NCBI GenBank assembly: GCA_014323795.1 | Contig: JACONK010000010.1 | Location: 54,472-118,471, forward strand | Direction of reading: 5' to 3' | Length of the DNA stretch: 64,000 nucleotides | Source: Paracoccaceae bacterium | GTDB lineage: Bacteria > Pseudomonadota > Alphaproteobacteria > Rhodobacterales > Rhodobacteraceae | Notes under the pieces: model-generated | The model's database searches: none | What the model was told of the DNA's origin: nothing | What the model saw: the letters and a program-made list of their open reading frames with translations, nothing else | Program-made: the position numbers and the translations under genes | Part shown: in pieces, positions 39,838 through 52,370 of the stretch | Layout of the letters: each line of letters begins with the position of its first letter | How positions within the stretch are numbered: position 1 is the first letter of the stretch

Positions 39838-42800
39838 TGCCCGCATAAATCCTTACCGGGTTGTCATTGTGACGCTCGATGCCCACGCAGCCGGTCCGGC
39901 TGAACGTGTGGCGGTGCGCCTGTGGCAGGACTTTCCCGGGTTAACCGTGACAGTGCATGCAAGCGCGGGCTGGGCAGAGTATCCGGAGATGCTGGATGCT
40001 GCAAGGAAAGATGTTGCCCGCGCCGACATCGTGATTTCAAACCTCCTGTTCCTGGACGAACACATTCGGGCGATCCTGCCCGCATTGGAAGCGCGACGGA
40101 ACCACTGCGATGCCATGATCGGCATCATCGCTGATGAGGCTATTGTCAAGACGACCAGGATGGGTGACCTTGATATGGGGCGTCCGTCCTCCGGTGTCAT
40201 GTCATTCCTTAAGCGGTTGCGTGGGAAGAAATCCGGGATCGAAAGCGGTCGAAACAAAATGAAAATGTTGCGACGCCTGCCGAATATCCTGCGCTGGATT
40301 CCGGGCAAGGCGCAGGATTTGCGGGCCTGGTTCCTGACCATGCAGTACTGGCTGGGCGGGTCGGACGACAACGTGGAACAGATGATCCGTTTCCTCGTTT
40401 CCCGCTATTCAAGCCGGACCGATTGGCGCGGTGCGGACAGCAGGGAACCGGTGGAATACCCGGAAGTCGGGCTCTATCATCCGTGCCTCAAGAACCGGAT
40501 CACCACGAATGTGACCGCGTTGCCGAAAGTGAAAAACCCCCGGGCGACGGTCGGCGTTCTGATGCTGCGGTCTTACGTTCTGGCTGCGGACAGTGCCCAC
40601 TACGATGCTGTGATAGAGGGCTTTGAGGCTGCGGGTCTGCGTGTGATACCGGCCTTTTCGGGAGGGCTGGATGCGGCCCCGGCCGTCGAAGAGTATTTTG
40701 AAGGCAAGATCGACGCGCTGGTGTCGTTGACCGGGTTTTCGCTCGTGGGTGGCCCGGCCTATAACGATACGGACGCAGCGGTTGGGTTGCTCAAGCGGCT
40801 TGACGTGCCTTACGTCGCCGCCCATCCGCTGGAGTTTCAGACGATTGACCAATGGAAGGCGTCCACTGGCGGGCTCGGCCCTGTTGAAACCACCATGCTG
40901 ATCGCCTTGCCGGAGATCGATGGTGCCACCAATCCTACTGTTTTTGCAGGACGCCGGGCGGGCAGCGACCGGCAGATGTCGCTGGCGGCGGACCGAATCG
41001 AAGCACTGACGGACAAGGTCGTGCGGCTTGCTAAACTGCGGAAGTCGCAGGAGATAGACCGGAAGGTGGCCGTGGTGCTCTACGGCTTCCCGCCCAACGC
41101 GGGTGCGGTCGGGACGGCGGCTCATCTGGATGTTTTCAAAAGTCTCTTCAACACGCTCAACGCCATGAAGGCAGAGGGATACACCGTCGACCTGCCTGAC
41201 AGCACCGAGGCCTTGCGCGACGCGATCCTCGGCGGTAACGCGGATATTTACGGCCAGGCCGCCAATGTGGCTGCCAAAGTTTCGGCGATCGAGATTGTGG
41301 CGCGGACACCCTGGCTGAAAGAGGTGGAAGCCCAGTGGGGCCCGGCCCCTGGACGGCACCAGACCGACGGGCGCGACGTTTATGTGCTGGGCCGGCACTT
41401 CGGTAACGTCTTTGTCGGTATCCAGCCGGTCTTTGGTTACGAAGGCGATCCGATGCGACTGCTGTTTGAAAGCGGCTTTGCCCCGACCCATGCCTTCTGT
41501 ACCTTCTATCGCTGGCTGAAAGAGGATTTCGGTGCCGATGCCCTGCTGCACTTCGGCATGCACGGTGCCTTGGAGTTCATGCCAGGCAAACAGGCCGGTG
41601 TGTCGCAGGACTGCTGGCCTGATCGGCTGATCGGCAATCTGCCTAACGTCTACCTCTATGCCGCAAACAACCCGTCCGAGGCGACGCTTGCCAAGCGGCG
41701 TTCGAACGCGATCACGGTCACGCACCTGACACCACCAACGGTACAGGCCGGACTTTACAAGGGCTTTATGGATCTCAAAGACAGCCTGACCCGCTGGCGC
41801 GAAATGGCCCCCGATGATCCGATGCGGGGCGAGATTGAGGCACTGATTGCGGAGCAGGCAGCGGCGGTTGACCTGGATGGCGACGCGCCGGACAGGCTGT
41901 GGCTGAAACTGCTCGACACAGAATCCGCGCTGATCCCGGATGGCCTGCATGTGATGGGCCAGCCGATGACGGCAGAGGCCCGGACGGAGATGCTCGACCT
42001 GATGGGCGTGGAAGAAGATGCGCGATTTGAGTTGGACGCAAAGCTGGCGGCCGAGACCGAAATCCCGGCACTGATGTCTGCGCTCGGCGGGCATTTCGTG
42101 CCCCCGGTGCCGGGCGGCGACCTGATCCGCAACCCGGAAATCCTGCCGACAGGCCGTAACATCCACGCTTTTGATCCCTTCCGCATGCCCACCGGTTTTG
42201 CAATGGCGGACGGCGCGGTGCAGGCGCAACGGCTGCTGGAAACCCACGATACCCTGCCGCAGTCTATTGCTCTGGTGCTCTGGGGATCCGACACGATCAA
42301 GTCCGACGGCGGACCGATTGCGCAAGCACTGTCGCTTATTGGTGCCCGGCCCCGGTTTGACAATTTCGGTCGCCTCTGCGGGGCGGAGCTTATACCGCTC
42401 AAAGAGCTCGGTCGCCCGCGTATCGATGTGGTGATGACGCTTTCAGGCATCTTTCGCGATCTTTTGCCGTTGCAAACCCGTCTGTTGGCAGAGGCTGCCT
42501 ATCTTGCGGCTACGGCGGACGAACCGCTGGAACAGAACTTTATCCGCACCCATGCGCTGGCCTATGCGGAGACGATGGGTGTGGATATGGAAACCGCCAG
42601 TCTGCGTGTCTTCTCGAATGCCGAAGGAGCTTATGGATCCAACGTCAACATGCTGGTTGATGCATCGAGCTTCGGCGACGAAGACGAACTTGCAGACGCC
42701 TTTGAGGCGCGCAAAGGTTATGCCTACGGGCTGAACGGCAAACCAGCGGCCCAGCCCGCACTCCTGCAGAAGACGCTCGCGGATGTGGAACTGGCTTACC

Positions 42801-43324
42801 AAAACCTTGAAAGTATCGAACTCGGCGTGACCACCGTGGATCATTACTTCGATACGCTTGGCGGGATCAGCCGTGCGGTAAAGCGGGCACGGGGGGAAGA
42901 GGCTGCGGTCTATATATCTGACCAAACGCGCGGTGAAGGCAAGATTCGCACCCTGAAGGACCAGATCGCACTGGAGACGCGCAGCCGATCCATCAACCCG
43001 AAATTTTACGAAGGCCTCCTGAAGCACGGACGCGAAGGCGTACGGCATATCGAGGCCCAAGTGACCAACACGCTCGGCTGGTCGGCCACGACTGGCCAGG
43101 TGGAACCCTGGATATATCAGCGTATTGGCGAAACCTTTGTACTCGATGCGAAAATGCGTGAACGGCTTGCCGGGCTGAACCCGGAGGCATCTGCCCGAAT
43201 GGCGAACCGCCTTATCGAGGCACACGACAGAAATTACTGGCAACCCGACGCCGAAATGCTCGCCGCCCTGCAGGGGGCCGCGGACGAGCTGGAGGATCGG
43301 CTGGAAGGGATTGCAGCGGAATGA

Positions 43325-44903
<1,579 letters not shown>

Positions 44904-44907
<4 letters not shown>

Positions 44908-46346
44908 TCCTGACGCACGGACAAGTGAAACAGTTGGGGCTGCGCTTCTTGCCTTTTGCCGATGCGGCGTCGGACGCATTATCATTGAGCCAACTGCTAC
45001 GCATGTCGCTGTTTCAGATCACTGTTGGCATGGGCATGGTGATGCTTCTGGGCACACTTAATCGCGTGATGATTGTGGAACTAGGCGTCCCTGCCATGGT
45101 CGTGGCCTTCATGATCGCCTTGCCGGTTTTGCTGGCACCCTTCCGTGCGCTGCTGGGCTTCAAATCCGACACCTACCGCAGTGCGCTTGGCTGGTGCCGG
45201 GTTCCGTATCTCTGGTTCGGATCCATGTGGCAGATGGGCGGTTTTGCCGTAATGCCGTTTGGGCTGCTGGTTTTGTCGGGAGAACAGGCCGTTGGTCCCG
45301 CCTGGGCAGGTGAGGTTCTGGCCGCTCTGTCCTTTCTGATGGCAGGCTTTGGCCTTCACATGACCCAGACGGCCGGGCTTGCGCTGGCAGCTGACCGTGC
45401 AACCGAAGAAACGCGACCACGGGTCATTGCACTGCTCTACGTCATGTTTCTGATTGGCATGGGTGTTTCGGCCCTGGTGGTCGGTGTCCTGCTGCGCGAT
45501 TTCAGCCACGAACGGCTGGTGCAGGTGGTTCAGGGCGTATCTCTGGCGGGCCTTCTTATCAACCTGGTGGCCCTTTGGAAGCAGGAACCGGTCCTGCCGA
45601 CATCCAGGGAAGAACGCATGAGGCCGAAGCCGAAATTTTGCGAGGCCTGGACCGATTTGGCAAGCGGTGGACACGCAGGTCGGCTGCTGGCGGTGGTCTT
45701 CCTCGGTACGCTGGCATTTAATATGCAGGACGTGCTGCTGGAACCCTATGGCGGCGAAATTCTCGGCCTTTCGATTTCCACGACAACGACGCTGACAGCA
45801 TTGTGGGCCGGTGGTGCACTCCTGGGCTTTGGTTTGTCCGCGAACTGGCTCGCGCAGGGGTATGACCCCGTGCGGCTTGCTGCCCGTGGCGTCCTGTTCG
45901 GTATCGCGGCATTCTCTGCCGTAATTTTTTCCGCGCTGATATCGCCCCCGTTCCTGTTCTTTGTCGGCGCGGGTCTGATCGGCTTTGGTGGCGGCATCTT
46001 TGCCGTGGCTACACTGACCAGTGCCATGACCTTGCCGCTGCGAGGCATCGCGGGACATGGCCTGGCACTTGGTGCTTGGGGTGCGGCACAGGCCACGGCT
46101 GCCGGCCTTGCGATTGCTGCCGGAGGTGCCATCCGCGACGGCGTGAACGTGCTGGCGATATCGGGCGTCCTGGGCGACCCGCTGTCAGGCCCCGCGACGG
46201 GCTATTCCGTTGTTTACCACATCGAAATCGGACTCCTCTTCGCGACGCTGATTGCGTTGGGCCCCCTTGTGCGGCTGTCGTTTAAGCGGTCGTCTAACCC
46301 GCAAACCCGAACCGGCAAGATCGGTCTTGCCGATTTCCCCACCTGA
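44904..46346 (+). CDS. lhaA: LhaA, LH1 assembly protein of the PucC family
   Basis: The 480-residue, twelve-helix protein belongs to the BCD/PucC branch of the major facilitator superfamily. It shows LSQLLRMSLFQITVGMGMVMLLGTLNRVM (in part), APFRALLGFKSDTYRSALGW and GMGVSALVVGVLL. LhaA is needed for assembly of LH1, probably by delivering bacteriochlorophyll to the antenna. Placement between bchM and puhA is the conserved one and separates it from its paralogue at 31785. Confidence 0.93.
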
Positions 46347-46358
46347 CCGGAGGATAAC

Positions 46359-47105
46359 ATGGTTGGTGTAAACTTCTTTGGAAATTTTGACCTTGCGAGT
46401 TTGAGCATATGGCTCTTCTGGCTTTTCTTTGCATGGCTGATCTACTACCTGCAGACCGAAAATATGCGTGAAGGCTACCCGCTGGAAGATGAAGACGGGA
46501 ACCTGGCCGCAAACCAGGGGCCGTTCCCGCTGCCTGCGGATAAGACCTTTATCCTGCCCCACGACCGGGGTGAGGTGACAGTGCCGTCCTGCGCACGGCA
46601 CTGCCGCGACGACCTGGCCCTGGCGCGTACCAGCACCACAGGCGGATACCCGCTGATGCCGACAGGTGATCCGATGGTTGACGGTGTTGGCCCCGGATCA
46701 TGGGCACCGCGCCGCGATATACCGGAACTTGACGGCCATGGCCAAGTGAAGATTGCACCTATGGCGTCTGTGCCGGATTTCAAAGTCAGCTTTGGCCGCG
46801 ACCCGCGCGGGATGCCGGTTTTATCGAAAGATGATCAGGTTGTGGGCCATGTCGCCGATATGTGGATCGATAAGCCGGAAGCGCAGGTGCGTTATCTGGA
46901 AATCGCACTGGAGCCGGAGTGGGGCACAGGCTCACGCCTTGTGCCGATCGCGTTTTCGCGTATCAGCCGTAAATGGGTTGAGATCAACGCACTCCATTCG
47001 TCATATTTTGACGGGGTTCCGCAACCGGGCACTGCCGGGCAAGTGACGCTTCTCGATGAAGAGAAGATCAGTGCCTGGTACGGTGGTGGTATACTCTATT
47101 CCTGA
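46359..47105 (+). CDS. puhA: Photosynthetic reaction centre H subunit
   Basis: The 248-residue protein has one N-terminal membrane helix (about 12-32, LASLSIWLFWLFFAWLIYYL), then a cytoplasmic domain: ENMREGYPLEDEDG, LPHDRGEVTVP and a PRC-barrel with VADMWIDKPEAQVRYLEI. It caps PufL/PufM and tunes proton delivery to QB. GGAGG lies ahead of the ATG. It lies 12 bases after lhaA and before puhB. Confidence 0.97.
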   Translation: MVGVNFFGNFDLASLSIWLFWLFFAWLIYYLQTENMREGYPLEDEDGNLAANQGPFPLPADKTFILPHDRGEVTVPSCARHCRDDLALARTSTTGGYPLMPTGDPMVDGVGPGSWAPRRDIPELDGHGQVKIAPMASVPDFKVSFGRDPRGMPVLSKDDQVVGHVADMWIDKPEAQVRYLEIALEPEWGTGSRLVPIAFSRISRKWVEINALHSSYFDGVPQPGTAGQVTLLDEEKISAWYGGGILYS

Positions 47106-47127
47106 TCGAGTGAGCAGGGCAGACTCC

Positions 47128-47757
47128 ATGAATCAGCATCCGGATTTCAGAACCGAGCCAGTGCCCGGCCTCCCTGAAGCCCTTCCCAAGGGGGAGAAGA
47201 TACTGTGGCAGGGGCGACCTGACACGTGGCACCTGGCGGTGGAGGCGTGCGGCCTCTACTGGGTGGGCTGTTACTTCGTGCTCCTGGTTCTGTGGCGGGT
47301 GGGTGTGTCCTCCGGCGATCTCGCGATGGGAGAAGCACTTTTGACTGGTGTTCCCTTTATCTTGCTGGGCGTTGCAGCTACGGCGATTGTTTGGCTGATT
47401 GCCTGGGCACAGGCCCGGGCAACGGTCTACACAATCACTTCTGCCCGAGTGGTTATGCGGATTGGTGCCGCGCTGCCGGTGACATTTAACATCCCGTTTT
47501 CCAAGGTCGAAAACGTATGGCTTGACCTGCGCAGCAGCGGAACCGGAACAATTGCGCTACAAGTCACGCCGGTTGCGAGGATCAGCTACATGGTCATGTG
47601 GCCGCACATCCGCCCCTGGCACGTGCGCAAGCCGGAACCCGCGATCCGTGCCATCCCCGATGCCGCACGGATAGCCGGCCTTTTGGCCCAGGCTGCCGAA
47701 ACACATGCCAGCCAACCGGTGCTCACCCGTATGTGTGATACCGTTGCTGCGGAATAG
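47128..47757 (+). CDS. puhB: PuhB, reaction centre assembly protein
   Basis: I chose the ATG at 47128, which yields 209 residues beginning MNQHPDF; the frame is open further up into puhA. The protein has membrane helices near 45-70, 80-105 and a bacterial PH-like domain (about 105-170; ARATVYTITSARVVMRIGAA, FNIPFSKVENVWLDLR). PuhB dimers help reaction-centre assembly in R. capsulatus. The gap to puhA is 22 bases. Confidence 0.92.
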   Translation: MNQHPDFRTEPVPGLPEALPKGEKILWQGRPDTWHLAVEACGLYWVGCYFVLLVLWRVGVSSGDLAMGEALLTGVPFILLGVAATAIVWLIAWAQARATVYTITSARVVMRIGAALPVTFNIPFSKVENVWLDLRSSGTGTIALQVTPVARISYMVMWPHIRPWHVRKPEPAIRAIPDAARIAGLLAQAAETHASQPVLTRMCDTVAAE

Positions 47758-47769
47758 GAGAAAGACGCG

Positions 47770-48234
47770 ATGCACATGATCGTGAATGCCGAAGAACGCG
47801 ACAAGTTCGGCCGCGAAAGTAAGGAACTGGTTCCGAAGTGCATGTTGCATGCCATGACAGGACTTGTGGTCGCCACCCTGATCATCGTCAGCACCGCGGT
47901 GCTGACGGGGCGCGAACCAGGCGGTCAGCCAAAAACTGCCGCCGTTCTGCAATCGCGCGACGTGCTGCTGTCCGGCGAAGACAATGCCATTTTGATGACG
48001 ACTGTCGCTGGACATGTGATACTTGATCTTGAAGAAGGCGGGTTTATCACCGCGGTTCGGTCAGGGCTCGACCGCAAGCGCTTGGTCTCAGGCGTTGCAG
48101 GCAACCCGCCTGTTACGCTTGCCCGTCTTGCCAATGGGCGTGTGACATTGACTGATCCCGCCACTGGCTGGGTCGTGGAACTAACCAACTTCGGGGATGC
48201 CAAGGCGACGGTCTGGGCTCCCGTATTCAAGTAA
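47770..48234 (+). CDS. puhC: PuhC, photosynthetic complex assembly protein
   Basis: This 154-residue protein has a cytoplasmic N-terminus, one membrane helix (about 30-48, GLVVATLIIVSTAVL) and a periplasmic domain with LEEGGFITAVRSGLDRKR and VELTNFGDAKATVWAPVFK. PuhC is required for full reaction-centre/LH1 levels in Rhodobacter. AGGAG lies 10 bases before the ATG. It is 12 bases after puhB. Confidence 0.92.
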   Translation: MHMIVNAEERDKFGRESKELVPKCMLHAMTGLVVATLIIVSTAVLTGREPGGQPKTAAVLQSRDVLLSGEDNAILMTTVAGHVILDLEEGGFITAVRSGLDRKRLVSGVAGNPPVTLARLANGRVTLTDPATGWVVELTNFGDAKATVWAPVFK

Positions 48235-48251
48235 TCCGGGGGGAGAATCCC

Positions 48252-48548
48252 ATGGGATTTTTCAAAGGGGATGTGGAAACCGCGCCGTGCACGGTGGAGG
48301 TCAGTCACAAATTTGAAAGCCTCCATGCCCACGTGCGGCTCAATAACGGTGCCATTATCCACCCGGGGGACGAAGTGCTGGTGCATGGCCCCCCGATCAT
48401 GGCACCCTATGGGGAGGTTGTGACCGAGGATCGCACCGCTACTATTAAACGTGCGGGTGCCCTTGAACGGTTCTGGACGCGCCTGACCGGCGATCTTGAA
48501 TTCATGGAACTCTGCGAATTTTCCTTCTCTCATGAGACCAAACTATGA
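48252..48548 (+). CDS. Conserved small protein of the puh-acsF region, function unknown
   Basis: A 98-residue soluble protein with a good GGGGAGA ribosome site. The sequence has a beta-rich segment (VSHKFESLHAHVRLNNGAIIHPGDEVLVHGPP, partly quoted) and a C-terminal LTGDLEFMELCEFSFSHE. Genes of this size occur at the same place between puhC and acsF in related clusters, but no biochemical role is known to me. It overlaps acsF by 4 bases, so it is probably expressed with the cyclase and could be an accessory to it; that is inference. Confidence 0.8.
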   Translation: MGFFKGDVETAPCTVEVSHKFESLHAHVRLNNGAIIHPGDEVLVHGPPIMAPYGEVVTEDRTATIKRAGALERFWTRLTGDLEFMELCEFSFSHETKL

Positions 48549-49684
48549 ATGCACAAACTCCTAAAGGCTATCAGGGAAAGCACACCGCCGACGCGACCAG
48601 CGTCGAAGAAGGTCTGGCGATCCAGGAAGAACAGGCCAAATACGATGACTTCGCGACCGAAAAGGCGATGTCGAACACGCTGCTGACCCCGCGGTTTTAT
48701 ACCACGGATTTCGATGAGCTTGACGCTATCGATGTTTCAAGCGTACGCGAAGACTGGGACGTTCTGATCGCACGGATGGTATCGGATCCGAACAAGGGCC
48801 ACTTCAAGAAGAACGAGGATTGGGACCACATTGACTGGGACGGCATGGAGCCGGGGTTGAAGAAGGAGTTCATTGACTTCCTCGTCTCCAGCTGCACGGC
48901 CGAGTTTTCGGGCTGCGTTCTCTACAAGGAAATGAAACGGCGCGGGAGCAACAGGGACATCACCCGGCTCTTCCAACTGATGGCACGGGATGAGGCACGG
49001 CATGCGGGTTTCATCAATGATGCCCTGCGGGAGGCCGGATTGCGGGTGAATCTGGGCTTCCTGACAAAGGCCAAGAAGTATACCTACTTCCGCCCGAAGT
49101 TCATATACTACGCCACCTATCTGTCGGAAAAGATAGGCTACGCCCGCTACATCACCATATTTCGACATCTGGAGGCGAATCCGCAGTATCGATTCCACCC
49201 GATCTTCAAGTGGTTCAGGGAATGGTGCAACGACGAATTCAGACATGGTGAGGCTTTCGCCTTGCTGATGAAGACAGATCCGAAGCTGACCTCCGGTTTC
49301 AATGTCTGGTGGATCAAGTTCTTCCTGACAGCGGTCTATTCCACCATGTGGGTGCGCGACCACCAGCGCCCGGCGTTTCATGAGGCACTGAACGTGGACA
49401 TGGAATGGTACGGGCAGGAGGTTTTCCGCAAGACGTCTGAAATCAGTAAGCAGATCTTTCCGATCACGCTGGATATCGATCACCGCAACTGGAAGCCACT
49501 CTTGCGCAGGATGCAGAATGCCAACGCCCGGATTGCAGAGGCGCGGGAAAAGGGCGGTCTGGCGGGAAAGTTCGGCGTAATAGCTGGTTCGATCAAGGCA
49601 GGAACTGCCTTTGTGCGGCTGCTGTTGATCCCGTCTATCCCGAATGAGGTTCCGGTCAGTACGCGTCTGGAACCTGTGTACTGA
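48545..49684 (+). CDS. acsF: AcsF, oxygen-dependent Mg-protoporphyrin monomethyl ester cyclase
   Basis: AcsF forms isocyclic ring E using O2 and a di-iron centre. The 379-residue protein has the two iron-binding segments typical of the family, one with E...EMKRRG and MARDEARHAGF (about 117-160) and the other with EWCNDEFRHGEAF (about 223-235). The N-terminal AKYDDFATEKAMSNTLLTPRFYTTDF (in part) is well conserved. Its presence, with no bchE seen nearby, suggests pigment synthesis in oxygen. It overlaps both neighbours by a few bases. Confidence 0.96.
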   Translation: MNAQTPKGYQGKHTADATSVEEGLAIQEEQAKYDDFATEKAMSNTLLTPRFYTTDFDELDAIDVSSVREDWDVLIARMVSDPNKGHFKKNEDWDHIDWDGMEPGLKKEFIDFLVSSCTAEFSGCVLYKEMKRRGSNRDITRLFQLMARDEARHAGFINDALREAGLRVNLGFLTKAKKYTYFRPKFIYYATYLSEKIGYARYITIFRHLEANPQYRFHPIFKWFREWCNDEFRHGEAFALLMKTDPKLTSGFNVWWIKFFLTAVYSTMWVRDHQRPAFHEALNVDMEWYGQEVFRKTSEISKQIFPITLDIDHRNWKPLLRRMQNANARIAEAREKGGLAGKFGVIAGSIKAGTAFVRLLLIPSIPNEVPVSTRLEPVY

Positions 49685-50490
49685 TGCTGACAAGCCCCTG
49701 GACCGCCGCGTTGGTTGCGCTTTTCCTCTGGTGGTTTTCCACCGGGGTGATCCTGTGGGTTGTGAAGTCTGCCGACAGATACGGCATGCCGGGCCACCGG
49801 TTGGCCGCGCTGGCGGGCCTGCCGCTGATTCCGGCAGGGGTCTGGCTGCTGAAAGGTTCGCTTGGCGACACCACGGCCTTGGGGGTTTACCGGGGCTTTG
49901 TAGGGGCACTGGCCATCTGGGGATGGATTGAACTTGCGTTTCTGACAGGGCTGGTTGCCGGCCCTGTGCGCCACAGTTGCCCGGTGTGGCTGCGGGGATG
50001 GCAGCGTTTTTTATGTGCGTCCGGTACGCTAATCTGGCATGAAAAACTGCTTGCGGTGACACTGCTGCTAATCGTGGATATGAGCCTCGGGGCGGCAAAT
50101 CTGACGGGACTTGCCACCTTTGGTACGCTCTTCTTTGCGCGCATCTCCGCCAAGCTGAACCTCTTTTTCGGTGTGCCGCGTGTGAACACCGAATTTTTGC
50201 CAAAACCACTTGCCCATTTACCGAGCTATTTCCGCATCCGGCCCGCGAGCTGGTTCTTTCCTGTCTCCATTACTGCGCTGACGTTTACGGCCGGCTATTG
50301 GATCGCGCTGGGGATTATGACCGGTATGCCGGGTTATGCGCTGCTGGCGGCCATCACCACGCTGGCACTGCTGGAACACTGGCTGATGGTTGTACCTCTG
50401 CCAGACGCATACCTGTGGCGCTGGATGATTCCAACACCAGAGACACACTGTGTCCGGGACAAAAGATATGCTGAGGGAGAAGACAGATGA
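49684..50490 (+). CDS. puhE: PuhE, putative photosynthetic complex assembly protein
   Basis: This 268-residue integral membrane protein has about seven helices and the DUF3623 type segments [29 protein letters not shown] and [15 protein letters not shown]. In Rhodobacter its loss alters pigment synthesis or reaction centre levels. It follows acsF with a TGATG overlap, and its stop overlaps the hemA ATG. Confidence 0.9.
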   Translation: MLTSPWTAALVALFLWWFSTGVILWVVKSADRYGMPGHRLAALAGLPLIPAGVWLLKGSLGDTTALGVYRGFVGALAIWGWIELAFLTGLVAGPVRHSCPVWLRGWQRFLCASGTLIWHEKLLAVTLLLIVDMSLGAANLTGLATFGTLFFARISAKLNLFFGVPRVNTEFLPKPLAHLPSYFRIRPASWFFPVSITALTFTAGYWIALGIMTGMPGYALLAAITTLALLEHWLMVVPLPDAYLWRWMIPTPETHCVRDKRYAEGEDR

Positions 50491-51701
50491 ACTTTGATGC
50501 CCTGTTTCAGGATCAGCTGAAGACCCTGAAAGATGAAGGCAACTATCGGATATTCGCCGATCTGGAACGCAGATGCGGATCATTTCCACGTGCGGCGAAT
50601 CATACGGAAAACGGCGTACGCGACGTGACGGTCTGGTGTTCCAATGACTACTTGGGCATGGGGCAGCACCCGGATGTCGTGTGCGCGATGATGGAAACAG
50701 CACAGACCTGCGGGACCGGTGCAGGGGGTACACGCAACATCTCCGGCACGAACCACCATCACCTGATCCTGGAACAGGAACTGGCAGAACTGCATGGGAA
50801 AGAAGGGGCACTGTTGTTCACCTCGGGCTATGTGTCCAACTGGGCGGCGCTGTCTACCCTGGGTGCACGGCTGCCGGGGGCTGTCATCCTCAGCGACAGC
50901 CTGAACCACGCTTCCATGATTGAAGGCATCCGCCATTCCAGGGCTCAGAAAGTGATCTGGAAGCACAACGACGTGGAAGACCTCGACGCAAAGCTCGCTC
51001 TGTTACCTGCGAATACGCCCAAGATCGTGGCTTTCGAATCTGTCTATTCCATGGACGGGGACATCGCTCCCATAGCCGGGATTTTGGATGTCTGCGAAAA
51101 GCACGGTGCCATGAGCTACATCGACGAAGTGCATGCCGTCGGTATGTACGGCCCTCGCGGCGGCGGGGTGGCCGAACGCGAAGGGCTGATGAACCGCATC
51201 ACCCTGATCGAGGGTACGCTCGGTAAGGCTTACGGCTGCTTTGGCGGTTATATCACCGGCTCTGCAGCACTTTGTGACTTCGTCCGTTCCTTTGCCAGCG
51301 GATTCATTTTCACCACTGCCTTGCCGCCCGCCGTGGCGGCGGCGGCAACCGCCGCGATTCGGCACCTGAAGGTTTCAGAGATCGAACGTGCGCGTCAGCG
51401 TAACCGGGTCTCGATTTTGCGGTCACGGCTTGATGCGGCGGGCATTCCGTATATGCCGAACCCCAGCCACATCATCCCGGTGATGATCGGCGATCCGGTT
51501 AAGTGCCGGATGATTTCAGATATGCTGATGGATAACTGGGGCATCTACGTGCAGCCGATTAATTATCCCACTGTACCCAAGGGCACTGAACGCCTGCGCA
51601 TCACGCCGTCGCCCGTGCACACGGACGCGGATATTGACCGGTTGGTGGGCGCACTGGATAATCTTTGGTCGCAATGCGCACTTTCCCGCATGGTTGCATA
51701 A
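50487..51701 (+). CDS. hemA: 5-aminolevulinate synthase
   Basis: HemA condenses glycine and succinyl-CoA to ALA with PLP. The 404 residues match the alphaproteobacterial enzyme: [46 protein letters not shown] (PLP Asp/His) and the PLP lysine in [14 protein letters not shown] (about residue 245). Genes follow the Shemin pathway. It ends the bchF-hemA run with an ATGA overlap to puhE, placing the first committed precursor under the same transcription; other ALA synthase genes may exist elsewhere. Confidence 0.95.
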   Translation: MNFDALFQDQLKTLKDEGNYRIFADLERRCGSFPRAANHTENGVRDVTVWCSNDYLGMGQHPDVVCAMMETAQTCGTGAGGTRNISGTNHHHLILEQELAELHGKEGALLFTSGYVSNWAALSTLGARLPGAVILSDSLNHASMIEGIRHSRAQKVIWKHNDVEDLDAKLALLPANTPKIVAFESVYSMDGDIAPIAGILDVCEKHGAMSYIDEVHAVGMYGPRGGGVAEREGLMNRITLIEGTLGKAYGCFGGYITGSAALCDFVRSFASGFIFTTALPPAVAAAATAAIRHLKVSEIERARQRNRVSILRSRLDAAGIPYMPNPSHIIPVMIGDPVKCRMISDMLMDNWGIYVQPINYPTVPKGTERLRITPSPVHTDADIDRLVGALDNLWSQCALSRMVA

Positions 51702-51848
51702 GGTGCGACAGAAACATGGCTTGCCATTTATCTGTGCGATCTATGTATAGCATCGATGCGGGAAGCGGGCCTGTCCGACGCCGACATGGCAGGGCTGCCG
51801 CAAATGAAATTGTTATTTCGTCGGTATCAGAATCAAAAGGAGTAAACG

Positions 51849-52370
51849 ATGAAACAAACACGGCGCGAAAATCTTGTGTTCCTGGGCGGTGCAGCGTCAG
51901 CCATATTGACGCCCTTGGGTGCAAGTGCCGGAGACACTGTTGAAGTTGAAGGGGCTGTGGTCCATGAGGTCCAGATGCTCAACAAGCACCCTGATAATTC
52001 CAGGGAGCGGCAGGTGTTCGTACCAGACATCGTGCGTGCCAAGGTGGGTGACACGATCAAATTTGTGACCGTGGATAAGGGACACAACAGCGAATCGAGT
52101 AAAAAAGGTATTCCGGCAGGCGCAGAAGCCTGGCGCGGCAAGATCAATGCCGACGTGGAATACGTGATCAAGGTTGAAGGGGCCTACCTTTACAATTGCA
52201 AACCACACCGGACTGCCGGTATGGTTGGCCTGCTGCTGGTGGGCGATGTGTCCGGCAATTACGAAGAGGTCAAGAAATCCCGCTTCCGCGGCAAGGAGAG
52301 GAAGCGCTACGAAGACATCTTCGCCCGTGCGGATGAGATTCTGGCCACAGAAGCGGCAGGATCGAGCTAG
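51849..52370 (+). CDS. Tat-exported pseudoazurin-like cupredoxin with C-terminal extension
   Basis: The 173-residue precursor has a Tat-type leader (QTRRENLVFLGGAASAIL, cleaved about residue 27) and a blue-copper domain like pseudoazurin: VVHEVQMLNKH..., VPDIVRAKVGDTIKFV, the first ligand His in DKGHNSESSKKG, and the C-x2-H-x4-M loop YNCKPHRTAGM. Pseudoazurin (about 123 mature residues) ends soon after VGDV, but here a basic, helical tail of about 35 residues follows (KKSRFRGKERKRYED...). It should be a periplasmic one-electron carrier. GGAG precedes the ATG. It follows hemA by 147 bases; a role in photosynthetic electron transfer is speculative. Confidence 0.85.
   Translation: MKQTRRENLVFLGGAASAILTPLGASAGDTVEVEGAVVHEVQMLNKHPDNSRERQVFVPDIVRAKVGDTIKFVTVDKGHNSESSKKGIPAGAEAWRGKINADVEYVIKVEGAYLYNCKPHRTAGMVGLLLVGDVSGNYEEVKKSRFRGKERKRYEDIFARADEILATEAAGSS

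Noticed and set aside
40409..42325. Open frame of 638 codons on the minus strand
   Set aside because: It is wholly antisense to bchH, lacks family features, and its composition is explained by GC-rich codons of bchH.
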